Below are positions 15,855 to 24,283 of a stretch of 30,106 bases of DNA, in pieces. Every line of letters begins with the position of its first letter. Position 1 is the first letter of the stretch. The notes beneath the pieces are model-generated. The model did no database searches. It was given only the letters and a program-made list of their open reading frames with translations, and was not told where the DNA came from. Both the position numbers and the translations under genes were made by a program. Location of the stretch: assembly GCA_964628385.1 (NCBI GenBank), contig CAZVOD010000053.1:1-30106 (forward strand). Reading direction: 5' to 3'. This DNA is from JANQPA01 sp964628385 (GTDB taxonomy: Bacteria > Bacteroidota > Bacteroidia > Chitinophagales > Saprospiraceae).

Positions 15855-16575
15855 GTATTTTGTTTAGACCTTCCAGGACTAAATTTTGATTCACAAATAT
15901 CTCTTTTTTCATTTTTTTAGCCAAAAAATCAGCATCCCCCCCAGTTAAAATAACGTTAATTGATGGATAAACGCTTTCGCAGCGTTGTAGGTATCCATCT
16001 ACCTCCAGCACGAATCCTTCCTGTGCCCCATTGATAAGCGCTGATGAGGTGTTTTTCCCCAACCAGTATTCAGTAAGACCCGGCTCTACCAGCGGTAAAT
16101 TAGCCGTAAATTCATACATGGCTTTCATACGCATGCGCAACCCCGGAGAAATATTACCGCCAATATATTTGCCGGATGCTTCCACAACGTCAAGTGTTAT
16201 ACAGGTCCCGGCATCTACGACTAAAGAATTTTGTCGAGGAAAATTTTGCCAGGCACCAACAGCTGCCGCCAATCGGTCTTTTCCTAATGTTTCAGGCGTT
16301 TGGTACGCATTGGTTATGGGCAAGGGTGTTGTGTGGTCAAGATAAACGAAAAAGAAATTTTTCCTTAAAAAATCAAATACTGCTTCGCTCGGCAAGAAAG
16401 ACACGTTAGATAAGATGACATTTTCCACACGATGGTTGGTTGCCAGATCAAGAATATTTTCTTTCTCCAGGGCTTCCCATACATTGGAAGTCACTAACTT
16501 TTCACCATCGAAAACGCCTAATTTGATCCGGGTATTTCCCCAATCAATGACCAGATATCTTCCTCTTGTTTTCAT
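15826..16575 (-). CDS. coaX: Type III pantothenate kinase
   Basis: CoaX phosphorylates pantothenate, the first step of CoA synthesis, and belongs to the ASKHA fold. The 249 aa are typical. The phosphate-1 motif is VIDWGNTR (Asp11, Asn14, Thr15). The pantothenate/dimer block is TLGKDRLAAAVGA (Gly98 to Arg101). The phosphate-2 motif is VVDAGTCITLD (Asp121 to Thr124). GGNISPGLRMR and the late LTGGDADFLA complete the family pattern. The start codon is 1 nt after the purH stop, and the C-terminus overlaps the start of the outer-membrane protein gene, so the gene is in the middle of a tightly coupled operon. All catalytic residues are present. Confidence 0.96.
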   Translation of the reverse strand: MKTRGRYLVIDWGNTRIKLGVFDGEKLVTSNVWEALEKENILDLATNHRVENVILSNVSFLPSEAVFDFLRKNFFFVYLDHTTPLPITNAYQTPETLGKDRLAAAVGAWQNFPRQNSLVVDAGTCITLDVVEASGKYIGGNISPGLRMRMKAMYEFTANLPLVEPGLTEYWLGKNTSSALINGAQEGFVLEVDGYLQRCESVYPSINVILTGGDADFLAKKMKKEIFVNQNLVLEGLNKILDYNVKQLD

Positions 16576-16576
16576 C

Positions 16577-18097
16577 TTAGTGCCGAAAATGCCTTACGTC
16601 GGTCATTACCATCGACATACCATGGGCGTCACAATAATCTATACTATCCTCATCTTTTTTTGACCCTCCCGGCTGAATCACACTAACAATCCCGGCCTGG
16701 TCGGCAATCTCTACGCAATCCGGAAAGGGAAAGAAAGCATCAGAGGCCATAACAGCGCCCTGTAACTCAAAACCAAAATGTTTGGCTTTGGCAATAGCTT
16801 GTTTTAGGGCATCCACTCTGGAAGTTTGGCCACAACCCATACCCAACAATTGACTTCCCTTTGCCAGCACTATAGTGTTAGATTTCAGGTGTTTGGCACA
16901 CTTGTTGGCAAACACCAAATCATCAACCTGAGCGGCATCAGGTGCTGCTTTAGTAACCTGACGAAACTCGCTTGGTTGCTCTATCTTAAGGTCAGTATCC
17001 TGCTCTATTACGCCATTCAACAGCGTCTTGAAAGAGCGCTTTTGTACTTCAAAAGTTTTTATTTGTAATAGGATCCTTGTTTTCTTTCCTTTTAAAAGCT
17101 CTAATGCTTCCTCATCAAAATCCGGCGCTACCAAAACCTCATAAAATAGCTTGTTAATTTGTTCGGCCGTGGGTAGGTCGACTTTGGTATTAGTAATCAG
17201 AATGCCACCGAAAGCAGAGACCGGATCGCCGGCCAACGCTGCTGTCCAAGCATCCAGGACATTAGCTCTGGTAGCAACCCCACATGGATTAGTGTGCTTT
17301 AGTACTGCGAAGGTAGGCTGATCCTCTTTGAATTCTCTCATTAGCCCAATTGCTGCATCTATATCAACCAGATTGTTGTAGGATAAAGCCTTACCGCTAA
17401 GCTTAGTGAAAAGGCCATCCATAGCTCCATGAAAAACACCTTTTTGATGAGGATTCTCTCCGTATCTCAAAACCTCTGATTTCATTATGCTCTGGTTAAA
17501 TGACCAGTCTTCCTCCCCATCCATAAAATATTTATAAATCGCAGTATCGTAGTGAGAAGAAACTCTGAATGCATGAGCAGCATATTTCCTGCGGTCCTCT
17601 AGCTCGGTGTGAGCACCTTTTTCCTGGAGTAAATCCAAAAAAGGCGCGTACTGGTCTTTCGAAGCAAGTACCATCACGTCCTTATAGTTTTTAGCCGCAG
17701 CACGAATGAGAGAAATCCCTCCAATATCTATCTTTTCAATAATGGCTGATTCATCCTGAGTGGAAGCTACCGTATCTTCAAAAGGATATAAGTCTACAAT
17801 AACCAGGTCTATTTCCGGAATTTGATATTTTACCAGTTGCTCCTGGTGAGCCGCTTCGCGACGGGCCAGTATGCCGCCAAAAATTTTAGGATGAAGCGTC
17901 TTGACTCTCCCATTGAGGATGGAGGGGTAGGCCGTCAGGCTTTCTACCGATTCTACTTCTATTCCTTGTTTTTCAATAAAAGCCTGTGTACCACCGGTAG
18001 AAAAAATCTTTACTCCAAGCTCATTTAATTTACCTACAATGGGCTCCAACCCTTCTTTGGAAAAAACGGAGACCAAAGCCGATTTAATTGCTCTCAT
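16577..18097 (-). CDS. purH: Bifunctional AICAR transformylase / IMP cyclohydrolase
   Basis: PurH catalyses the last two steps of de novo purine synthesis: formylation of AICAR with 10-formyl-THF and cyclisation to IMP. The 506 aa are close to the E. coli length (529). The N-terminal MGS-like IMP cyclohydrolase domain (about 1-190) contains SVFSKEG, FSTGGT, NGRVKTLHPKI and IDIGGISLIRAAAKN. The AICAR transformylase domain (about 200-506) contains RYGENPHQ (from 211), LKHTNPCG with the catalytic pair Lys267-His268, DPVSAFGG, and a C-terminal SDAFFPFPD then QPGGSKKDED and TDVRHFRH. Both active sites look intact. It heads an operon with coaX, a barrel protein and TPR protein(s). Confidence 0.98.
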   Translation of the reverse strand: MRAIKSALVSVFSKEGLEPIVGKLNELGVKIFSTGGTQAFIEKQGIEVESVESLTAYPSILNGRVKTLHPKIFGGILARREAAHQEQLVKYQIPEIDLVIVDLYPFEDTVASTQDESAIIEKIDIGGISLIRAAAKNYKDVMVLASKDQYAPFLDLLQEKGAHTELEDRRKYAAHAFRVSSHYDTAIYKYFMDGEEDWSFNQSIMKSEVLRYGENPHQKGVFHGAMDGLFTKLSGKALSYNNLVDIDAAIGLMREFKEDQPTFAVLKHTNPCGVATRANVLDAWTAALAGDPVSAFGGILITNTKVDLPTAEQINKLFYEVLVAPDFDEEALELLKGKKTRILLQIKTFEVQKRSFKTLLNGVIEQDTDLKIEQPSEFRQVTKAAPDAAQVDDLVFANKCAKHLKSNTIVLAKGSQLLGMGCGQTSRVDALKQAIAKAKHFGFELQGAVMASDAFFPFPDCVEIADQAGIVSVIQPGGSKKDEDSIDYCDAHGMSMVMTDVRHFRH

Positions 18098-18133
18098 ATG
18101 TTTGAATGTTGAACTTCATCAGTTAAGAAGGCG

Positions 18134-18141
18134 CAAAGGTA
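18134..18141 (-). promoter_or_regulatory. Candidate -7 promoter element for the purH operon
   Basis: Minus-strand TACCTTTG matches TAnnTTTG, about 37 nt upstream of the purH ATG and in the 87-nt gap after the HD gene. No convincing -33 element is visible. The location suits an operon promoter. Confidence 0.4.
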
Positions 18142-18184
18142 GTAAAAAATGTAGCAATAGCATCCTATCAGATGAAGCTAGTTA

Positions 18185-19420
18185 TCAAACATAATTTAGA
18201 TTGAAAATATATTTGGGATAAGCCAAATAATACTTGGTGATGATTTTGGATTCTATACCGTGATCTGCTACTTCTGACATAGGAATGACCTCACCATTTT
18301 TAAACTTGATCTTGATCTCGTCTTTTGAAGCATTGTAGGTACTGTTGGTTTCGCTGCCTTCCACGATCAGGTAAGGAAGGTCAGCAGCGGAGAAGTCATT
18401 AGTCTGCAGGATTTTCTGCCGGATATCTTCGACGTATTGCCGGTCAAAGGGTTTGTTTTTAAGTTCTAGCTTAAAGAGTTTTCTATCAATCAAACCTTTG
18501 GCCAGGAAGGATAGGATAGCATCATCGCTGGAAATCCAGTTTTTTAGTGAAGTAATGATGTCAAAGTCATCCAAACGGGCAAAGTGCTCCAGCATTTCAT
18601 CCGGCAGTGGCTGCCCGTTGCTGGCATCATACTCCGATCGTAGAAAATAGGCCAGATGCGTGGAAGCGGGTCGCGGTATTTTTCCGCGTAGTGTGAGATC
18701 TCTAGCTCTACGCATAGCGAGGATGAGCATTTGCTCAGCGGCCAGTACCGTTTTATGGAGGTATACCTGCCAGTACATCAACCGACGAGCAATAAGAAAT
18801 TTTTCTATAGAATAGATACCTTTTTCTTCCAAAACTAATTCATCATTGCTAACGGCTAGCATTTTTATAATCCGGTCGTAACCGATAACTCCTTCATAAA
18901 CGCCGGTAAAAAAGCTGTCGCGGTTGAGGTAATCCATGCGATCCATATCCAACTGCCCGGATACCAATTGATGTAAGAACTTTTTGGGATGCCGGTCACT
19001 GAATATTTGTATAGCCAGGTCCAATTGCTGGTCAAACTCCCGGTTCATTTTTTTCATGAACGCCAATGACAATGTTTCGTGAGACACCTGTATGAGCGTG
19101 TGTTCAAGCGTATGAGAAAAAGGACCATGCCCCACGTCGTGCAGTAAAATGGCAATACATACCGCCTCTGCCTCCTGATCACTGATCTCTACTCCCTTTG
19201 AACGCAATACCTCTATCGCTTCTGTCATCAAATGGAAAGCCCCAAGAGCGTGGTGAAAACGCGTGTGTAGAGCACCGGGATAAACATAATGCGTAAGGCT
19301 CACCTGCTTTATTCTCCGCAAGCGTTGAAAAATAGAATGCTCTATCAGCTTGTATATAATACCATAAGGTATACTGATAAAACCATATACAGGATCGTTA
19401 AAAATTTTCTTTACCATCAT
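18185..19420 (-). CDS. HD-domain phosphohydrolase (SAMHD1/dGTPase-like family)
   Basis: The protein has about 411 aa. A TTG (19423) and two ATGs (19420, 19417) are possible starts; ATG is favoured. The N-terminal HD domain contains RFHHALGAFHL (first His) and AILLHDVGHGPFSHTLEHTL, with the His-Asp pair at about residues 94-95. A later LDMDRMDYLNRDS gives the final metal-binding Asp. This is the pattern of the COG1078 family, related to dNTP triphosphohydrolases. Metal ligands are complete, so it is probably active, but the nucleotide substrate is not known. It lies upstream of purH on the same strand with an 87-nt gap and is divergent from porX. Proximity to purH might suggest nucleotide metabolism, but this is weak evidence. 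Confidence 0.93.
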   Translation of the reverse strand: MMVKKIFNDPVYGFISIPYGIIYKLIEHSIFQRLRRIKQVSLTHYVYPGALHTRFHHALGAFHLMTEAIEVLRSKGVEISDQEAEAVCIAILLHDVGHGPFSHTLEHTLIQVSHETLSLAFMKKMNREFDQQLDLAIQIFSDRHPKKFLHQLVSGQLDMDRMDYLNRDSFFTGVYEGVIGYDRIIKMLAVSNDELVLEEKGIYSIEKFLIARRLMYWQVYLHKTVLAAEQMLILAMRRARDLTLRGKIPRPASTHLAYFLRSEYDASNGQPLPDEMLEHFARLDDFDIITSLKNWISSDDAILSFLAKGLIDRKLFKLELKNKPFDRQYVEDIRQKILQTNDFSAADLPYLIVEGSETNSTYNASKDEIKIKFKNGEVIPMSEVADHGIESKIITKYYLAYPKYIFNLNYV

Positions 19421-19423
19421 CAA

Positions 19424-19735
19424 CCATCATTTTGAGGTAACTTCACAACACAGAACTTCTTTTGTACAACCTCCAAAAAAATTATAAGTTACATTGTTCT
19501 CGGTATATGCTTTGGGTATTATCTATTGGAAAATGTAAGAGCTTACCTAAGCTGCCAGCTTTCAACTCTCTTATACACGAAGGAAATAATATGAAGCCTC
19601 CGGGCGTTATTTCAACTGTCAGAAACAGCTGCTCTTTTCACCCACACAAAAGTAACGAACTCATCGGTTTTGCAGCAGCATTTAAGAAATCTTCTATATT
19701 TTCTTTATTTTACCAAACAATAAGAAAACTAGCTA
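19424..19735. other. Divergent intergenic region between the HD gene and porX
   Basis: These 312 nt should hold the promoters of both flanking genes. The only -7-like match is minus-strand TACTTTTG (19647-19654), which would give the HD gene a leader of about 220 nt. The stretch just before porX is T-rich (around 19697-19713) without a clean promoter. A 93-codon open frame here (19462-19743) runs into porX and has no protein-like character. Confidence 0.4.
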
Positions 19736-21292
19736 ATGGATAAAATCAGAATTCTCTGGGCAGATGATGAAATTGATCTGCTAAAGCCACAATTGATGTT
19801 TTTGGAGCGTAAAGGTTATGATGTTGTCAAGGTTACAAATGGATATGATGCTGTTGAGGAATGTGAAAATGATCCGGACATCAATATTGTCTTTTTGGAT
19901 GAGAGCATGCCGGGTATTTCGGGCCTGGAGACCCTTTCCAGGATTAAGGCCTCTCAGCCAGGCCTTCCCGTGGTGATGATCACCAAAAATGAAGCTGAAA
20001 ACGTCATGGAAGAAGCTATTGGTGCCCAGATTTCTGACTATTTGATCAAACCGGTCAACCCCAACCAGATATTGCTTACCCTCAAAAAAATTATTGATAC
20101 CAAATCACTGGTTCGGGAACAAACGTCTTCCAAATACCAGCAGGAATTCAGGAATATCCTGATGCAGATCAATAGTGGATTAGACTACGAGGAATGGGTG
20201 GATACCTACCGCAAGATTATCTCCTGGGAAATAAAAATAGAAGAATCGGACTCTACTGGTATGGTTGATATTTTGTCTATGCAAAAGCGTGAAGCCAATA
20301 CGGAGTTTTCCAAATATGTAGTGAAGAATTATGAAAGCTGGATAAAGCACCCTGATGAAGCGCCTATTATGTCTAATGATCTAATGCGTAGCAAGGTGTT
20401 CCCCAAACTTTATGACGATGTTCCGACTATTATGCTTTTGCTAGACAACCTCAGGTATGATCAATGGAAAGTCATAGAGCCCATTTTGAGTGAATCTTTT
20501 AAGGTGGAAGAAGAAGATTATGTATACAGCATATTGCCTACTTCTACTCAGTATAGCCGCAATGCTATATTTTCTGGTATGATGCCCTCAGAAATGGCAA
20601 AACACTACCCCAAATGGTGGAAAAACGATAATGATGAAGGTGGAAAAAACCTGCACGAAGCCGACTTTCTGGGAGAACTCGTCAAGCGCACTTTTCGAAA
20701 GCCTATCCGCTGGGATTATGTGAAAGTTACCAACGTCTTTCATGCCAAACAGATAGAAGATAATATCCTCAATTATTTCAATAATGACCTCACTGTGATC
20801 GTGTATAATTTTATCGATATGCTATCGCATGCCAGAACCGAAATGGAAGTTTTAAAGGAGCTGGCCCGGGATGAGAAAGCGTATCGCTCTTTAACACAAT
20901 CATGGTTCCGCAATTCACCACTTTGGGAAGCTTTGCAAAAAGCGGCCGAAAGAGATGTACAACTCATTGTGACCACTGATCACGGTACTATCCGCGTCAA
21001 TCAACCCTCAAAAGTGGTGGGCGACAGAGAGACTACCACTAACTTGAGATATAAAGTAGGCCGTAATCTGCAGTTTGATAAGCGCGATGTACTGGCAATA
21101 AGAAAGCCCGAGAGTGTCAAATTGCCTCGTCCAAATGTAAGCTCAACCTTTATTTTTGCGAAATCAGATATTTTCTTTCTCTATCCCAATAATTACAATT
21201 ATTACCATAATTACTATCGGGATACTTTTCAGCACGGCGGCATATCACTGGAAGAAATGATCTGTCCAGTTATCACGCTGAATAGTAAGTAA
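19736..21292 (+). CDS. porX: PorX, response regulator with PglZ (alkaline-phosphatase-fold) effector domain
   Basis: PorX is the two-component regulator (paired with PorY) that controls type IX secretion in Bacteroidota. Its effector domain is a zinc-dependent phosphodiesterase acting on oligonucleotides in characterised homologues. The 518 aa equal the P. gingivalis protein as I recall it. The receiver domain (about 1-120) has the acidic pair Asp10-Asp11 (WADDE), phospho-acceptor Asp55 (VFLDESMPG), and Lys in YLIKPVNP. A helical linker follows (about 125-200). The PglZ domain (about 220-518) shows LLLDNLRYDQW (Asp237), LPTSTQYSRNAIFSG with the presumed catalytic Thr271, NFIDMLSHAR, and TTDHGTIRV, plus late QHGGISLEEM. 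All key residues appear intact. It is monocistronic, with no porY or T9SS structural genes in the window. Confidence 0.96.
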   Translation: MDKIRILWADDEIDLLKPQLMFLERKGYDVVKVTNGYDAVEECENDPDINIVFLDESMPGISGLETLSRIKASQPGLPVVMITKNEAENVMEEAIGAQISDYLIKPVNPNQILLTLKKIIDTKSLVREQTSSKYQQEFRNILMQINSGLDYEEWVDTYRKIISWEIKIEESDSTGMVDILSMQKREANTEFSKYVVKNYESWIKHPDEAPIMSNDLMRSKVFPKLYDDVPTIMLLLDNLRYDQWKVIEPILSESFKVEEEDYVYSILPTSTQYSRNAIFSGMMPSEMAKHYPKWWKNDNDEGGKNLHEADFLGELVKRTFRKPIRWDYVKVTNVFHAKQIEDNILNYFNNDLTVIVYNFIDMLSHARTEMEVLKELARDEKAYRSLTQSWFRNSPLWEALQKAAERDVQLIVTTDHGTIRVNQPSKVVGDRETTTNLRYKVGRNLQFDKRDVLAIRKPESVKLPRPNVSSTFIFAKSDIFFLYPNNYNYYHNYYRDTFQHGGISLEEMICPVITLNSK

Positions 21293-21316
21293 ATACAGTA
21301 AGCTTTTCATATCTAG

Positions 21317-21345
21317 TAAGCTGTTGTTCTGATATCAACAGCTTA
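21317..21345 (+). terminator. Terminator-like hairpin after porX
   Basis: TAAGCTGTTG (21317-21326) and CAACAGCTTA (21336-21345) pair perfectly around a 9-nt loop, and two more outer pairs are possible. The stem is followed by TTTACC. It lies 24 nt after the porX stop and in the spacer with a convergent gene, so it may serve both strands. Confidence 0.55.
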
Positions 21346-21424
21346 TTTACCAACATTACACGGCATCTTCTAGAGGAGAGAGGAGTATCAGGGTCTAGCT
21401 AAGCTATTGCCCAAATGGGATCGC

Positions 21425-21907
21425 TTAATCTTCCACAATTTTCAGACCATTGATTCTGACTTCTCCCCTAACGTCCGGGAATTTTTTCAAAGCATATTTG
21501 AAGCGTTGCCGATCGGCAACGAATATCATTTTCTTACCAAAAGAACCTGGCTCTCTCAGGGAGACGGTTCCGATACTTAGAAAGAGAAAATTACTCAGCT
21601 CGATCTTTTTGATATTGTGATACGGATATCTATAATTATTAAAATAATTGGTTACATACATAAAAGCTTCATCCATTTCTATTCTTTTGAGTTTTAGTAG
21701 GGTGAAGTACATCACCAGAATACCCACCAGATAAGAAAAGCCCATAAATAGTTTGACGTAGATAGCTGGAATATTACCGACGTATTCCAGCCGGTAAAAG
21801 AGGATTGCTATGGTAACTGTGCCAAAAAATACGATCCAGAACGTCGGCACAAAAAACTTCAGAAAAAGTGTAGAATTACTCGATATTCTTTGCATGCTTA
21901 TAGCCAT
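21425..21907 (-). CDS. Small two-TM membrane protein, PH-like
   Basis: The 160-aa protein (ATG at 21907; alternative at 21895) has two transmembrane helices at about residues 17-37 (FVPTFWIVFFGTVTIAILFY) and 48-68 (VKLFMGFSYLVGILVMYFTLL). The C-terminal cytoplasmic part has beta-strand character: KRIEMDEAFMYVTNY, YPYHNIKKIELSNF, LSIGTVSLREPGSFGKKMIF. This resembles the bacterial PH-like membrane domains (YdbT/bPH2 type) in layout, though I cannot name a family. It starts 8 nt after the tatC stop and is probably co-transcribed with it. No catalytic residues stand out. A role in Tat export is suggested only by position. Confidence 0.75.
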   Translation of the reverse strand: MAISMQRISSNSTLFLKFFVPTFWIVFFGTVTIAILFYRLEYVGNIPAIYVKLFMGFSYLVGILVMYFTLLKLKRIEMDEAFMYVTNYFNNYRYPYHNIKKIELSNFLFLSIGTVSLREPGSFGKKMIFVADRQRFKYALKKFPDVRGEVRINGLKIVED

Positions 21908-21915
21908 AATAATTT

Positions 21916-22746
21916 TTATTTCATTTTTTCCTCTTCGATCCTGTTCACCCTTGTCGCGATAAAGATACTTAGCTCATAGAGGAAAAATAATGGAATACCA
22001 ATCAAAAACTGTGTAACGACATCTGGAGGAGTAATCATAGCAGATAAAAGCAACGTACCTATAATGGCGTGTCTACGGTATTTCTTCATCGTTTCAGCCG
22101 TCAGGAGTCCGATCTTGGCCAATAGATAAACAACAATAGGCAACTCAAAGATCAGGCCGGCCGGCGCAGTAAACATGAGCATATAATTGATAAAAGAATT
22201 CAGAGTTGGCGAGTTGGTCACTCCTGGGATCGTGTAACCTCCCAGAAAGTTTACGGCAAATGGTGCGATAATAAAATAACCAAAGGCCACTCCAATAAAG
22301 AACAGGACAGAACAAATAAATACGATACCACGTGTGGCTTTGCGTTCTTCCCGATAAAGCCCCGGACTGATGAAGCGCCAAAACTCATAGAAAATATAGG
22401 GAAAGGAGACCATAAAGCCACTGATAAAAGACACCTTGATACTGGTTATAAAGGTCTCACCAAAGCCCACCGCTATAGACTCAAATTGAGGCGGCTTAAA
22501 ACACATGGCCTCTCCCATACCCAAGTTCTCGGATAACTGGCAAAACAGCTGATAGGATATAAAATCATCATGGGTCGGACCATAGATAATTGTTTCAAAT
22601 ACCCAATCGTGAAAGATATAAACCACTATAGCCAAAGTCACTATAGCGACTAACGATCTGATAATGTGCCAGCGCAGTTCCTCTAGATGATCCAAAAAGC
22701 TCATCTCATCCTGAGAATTATCCACATCTATTTGATCTAATGCCAT
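21916..22746 (-). CDS. tatC: Sec-independent protein translocase TatC
   Basis: TatC is the receptor subunit of the twin-arginine translocase for folded proteins in the inner membrane. The 276 aa match Bacteroidota members. The cytoplasmic N-terminus has the family signature SFLDHLEELRWHIIRSL (about 14-30), part of the twin-arginine recognition site. The cytoplasmic loop FYEFWRFISPGLYREERK (about 120-137) contains the conserved Phe/Glu block. Six transmembrane helices are visible, ending in a charged tail (RVNRIEEEKMK). tatA/tatB are not adjacent, as is usual in this phylum. A TAAATTTG match and a 15-nt palindrome lie in the upstream spacer. Confidence 0.96.
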   Translation of the reverse strand: MALDQIDVDNSQDEMSFLDHLEELRWHIIRSLVAIVTLAIVVYIFHDWVFETIIYGPTHDDFISYQLFCQLSENLGMGEAMCFKPPQFESIAVGFGETFITSIKVSFISGFMVSFPYIFYEFWRFISPGLYREERKATRGIVFICSVLFFIGVAFGYFIIAPFAVNFLGGYTIPGVTNSPTLNSFINYMLMFTAPAGLIFELPIVVYLLAKIGLLTAETMKKYRRHAIIGTLLLSAMITPPDVVTQFLIGIPLFFLYELSIFIATRVNRIEEEKMK

Positions 22747-22780
22747 ATGTTACTGTTTTTCGGCGTCCGTAACAGTTGCT

Positions 22781-22795
22781 TCCAGTCGGACTGGA
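22781..22795. promoter_or_regulatory. 15-nt palindrome in the tatC leader
   Basis: TCCAGTCGGACTGGA is a perfect odd palindrome (7-nt arms, central G), 35 nt upstream of the tatC start and downstream of the candidate promoter. It could be an operator or a small leader hairpin. Confidence 0.3.
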
Positions 22796-22834
22796 TATTC
22801 CCTTTCGGGTTTATCTTTCAGATATAAAGTTTTG

Positions 22835-22842
22835 CAAATTTA
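22835..22842 (-). promoter_or_regulatory. Candidate -7 promoter element for tatC
   Basis: Minus-strand TAAATTTG matches TAnnTTTG about 89 nt upstream of the tatC start, in the 388-nt divergent spacer. No clear -33 partner is seen. The middle of the spacer (about 22860-23030) shows no gene. Confidence 0.35.
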
Positions 22843-23041
22843 TAGAAAAAAAACGGCTGTCGATAATAAGCCACCAAAGAAACAAATTCTAAACAATCAG
22901 AAATAGTGTACGGATTATCAATAAGCCTGCAAAAGGGTCACTAAAAGGTAGAAATTATCTTTTTAGCTATACACAACGACCGATAAATTAAATTTATAGA
23001 TGGTTTTGGCAAATTTTCCAAAGCCTTATAAAAAAAAGCAT

Positions 23042-23049
23042 TACTTTTG
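23042..23049 (+). promoter_or_regulatory. Candidate -7 promoter element for the antiporter gene
   Basis: TACTTTTG matches TAnnTTTG, 86 nt upstream of the antiporter start at 23135. A TTTTGG at about 23004-23009 is too distant to be a good -33 element. Tentative. Confidence 0.33.
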
Positions 23050-23134
23050 CCCGATCTTTGAAAGCTTCGAAGGGAAAGAATAGAAAATAAAAAGGAGATA
23101 AAAGGCTTTCGGGGGAATTAAATTACGAAAGCGA

Positions 23135-24049
23135 ATGGTTTTTTTACCTTATATTATATTCATAGTGAGTTTGGCCGTTTTGTTAAAAGCTTCAGATTAT
23201 TTTATCAATGCTGCCGAACAAATCGGCTTGTCTCTGGGTATTTCCCCTTTCCTGATCGGGGTAACTATCATAGCATTTGGTACATCGCTCCCTGAGCTTG
23301 CAGCCTCCATACAAGCCGTACTAAGTGACGAGTCAGAAATTGTCATTAGCGCAGTAGTAGGTTCCAATATCACTAATATTGCTTTGGTACTTGGCCTAGT
23401 AGCCGTAGTGTTCGGAGTTATAAAGCTAGAAACAGATATTTGGCATATAGACATGCCCTACCTGTGGGGTTCTGCTTTTTTACTGTGGTTCATAGTCAGA
23501 GATAATCAGGTGGATTTGTTTGAAGCCATTATCTGTATTATCGGAATTGTAACCTTTCTGGCCTATTCCATGGATTCCAACCAAAAATCGCTGGAAGAGC
23601 ATCCCAAAGCCACCTGGCGGCATTACCTGATGCTGGTCATCGGAGGTGCCCTAATCTGGCTAAGCTCTGATTTTGCTATTGGCTCCATCAAAGATATATC
23701 CAGAACGGCAGACATCCCGGCGAGTATCATATCCGTTTCAGCTGTTGCACTAGGTACGAGCTTGCCAGAGGTGATCGTGAGCCTGAGTGCAGCCAGAAAA
23801 GGAAAAGCAGCCCTGGCAGTAGGTAATGTGCTAGGATCAAATATTTTCAATACCTATGTTGTAGTTGGTATTCCTACTCTTTTTTCTCCTCTAAAGGTAA
23901 GTGAAGAAATCAGTACGACGTTCCTACCTATTATGCTAGTGATGACCATTCTTTTCGGTATTATGTCCAATAATAAGAGCATCACTCGATGGGAAGGTAT
24001 AGTTCTGTTGATGTTTTACTTAATTTACAGTGCACAGCTCTTCAAATAG
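23135..24049 (+). CDS. Calcium/sodium antiporter, CaCA family (YrbG-like)
   Basis: This inner-membrane cation exchanger has 304 aa (E. coli YrbG has 325). It has about ten hydrophobic helices arranged as two inverted halves. Each half carries an alpha repeat. Alpha-1 at about 48-90 includes FGTSLPELAASIQA and VVGSNITNIALVLGL. Alpha-2 at about 205-245 includes LGTSLPEVIVSLSAARK and NVLGSNIFNTYVVVG. The conserved Glu in each GTSLPE motif and the Asn in GSN are the ion-coordinating residues of this family, and all are present. The ion specificity (Ca2+, Na+, K+ or H+) cannot be read from the sequence. It is transcribed alone, divergent from tatC. Confidence 0.94.
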   Translation: MVFLPYIIFIVSLAVLLKASDYFINAAEQIGLSLGISPFLIGVTIIAFGTSLPELAASIQAVLSDESEIVISAVVGSNITNIALVLGLVAVVFGVIKLETDIWHIDMPYLWGSAFLLWFIVRDNQVDLFEAIICIIGIVTFLAYSMDSNQKSLEEHPKATWRHYLMLVIGGALIWLSSDFAIGSIKDISRTADIPASIISVSAVALGTSLPEVIVSLSAARKGKAALAVGNVLGSNIFNTYVVVGIPTLFSPLKVSEEISTTFLPIMLVMTILFGIMSNNKSITRWEGIVLLMFYLIYSAQLFK

Positions 24050-24283
24050 GCTTAATCCTCACGCGGTCAATCTCTTTTTTTAACCGCTTCATTTTACAAA
24101 CATTTTTACTGGTGTATTTTACTCGGGCGAAACTATTCAAATAATTTTTGTCTGCTTACCTAATTATCTTAAATTTCAGATAATTTGATTCAATTTTATG
24201 GTCACCTGGGAGGATTAAAATAATTGAGCAAGATTTTTGAACTCCCAAACCTAATTCCTGGAAATTCATAAAAACTAAGCTAA
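24050..24283. other. Intergenic region between the antiporter and LamG genes
   Basis: These 234 nt are AT-rich. GCGGT (24064-24068) and ACCGC (24083-24087) form a weak 5-bp stem after the antiporter stop; its T-run lies in the loop, so it is not a convincing terminator. No complete promoter or gene is visible. Confidence 0.3.

Noticed and set aside
19462..19743. 93-codon open frame between the HD gene and porX
   Set aside because: It overlaps the porX start, has atypical composition (many Lys, Ser, Cys without pattern) and no recognisable motif; more likely chance in regulatory DNA.
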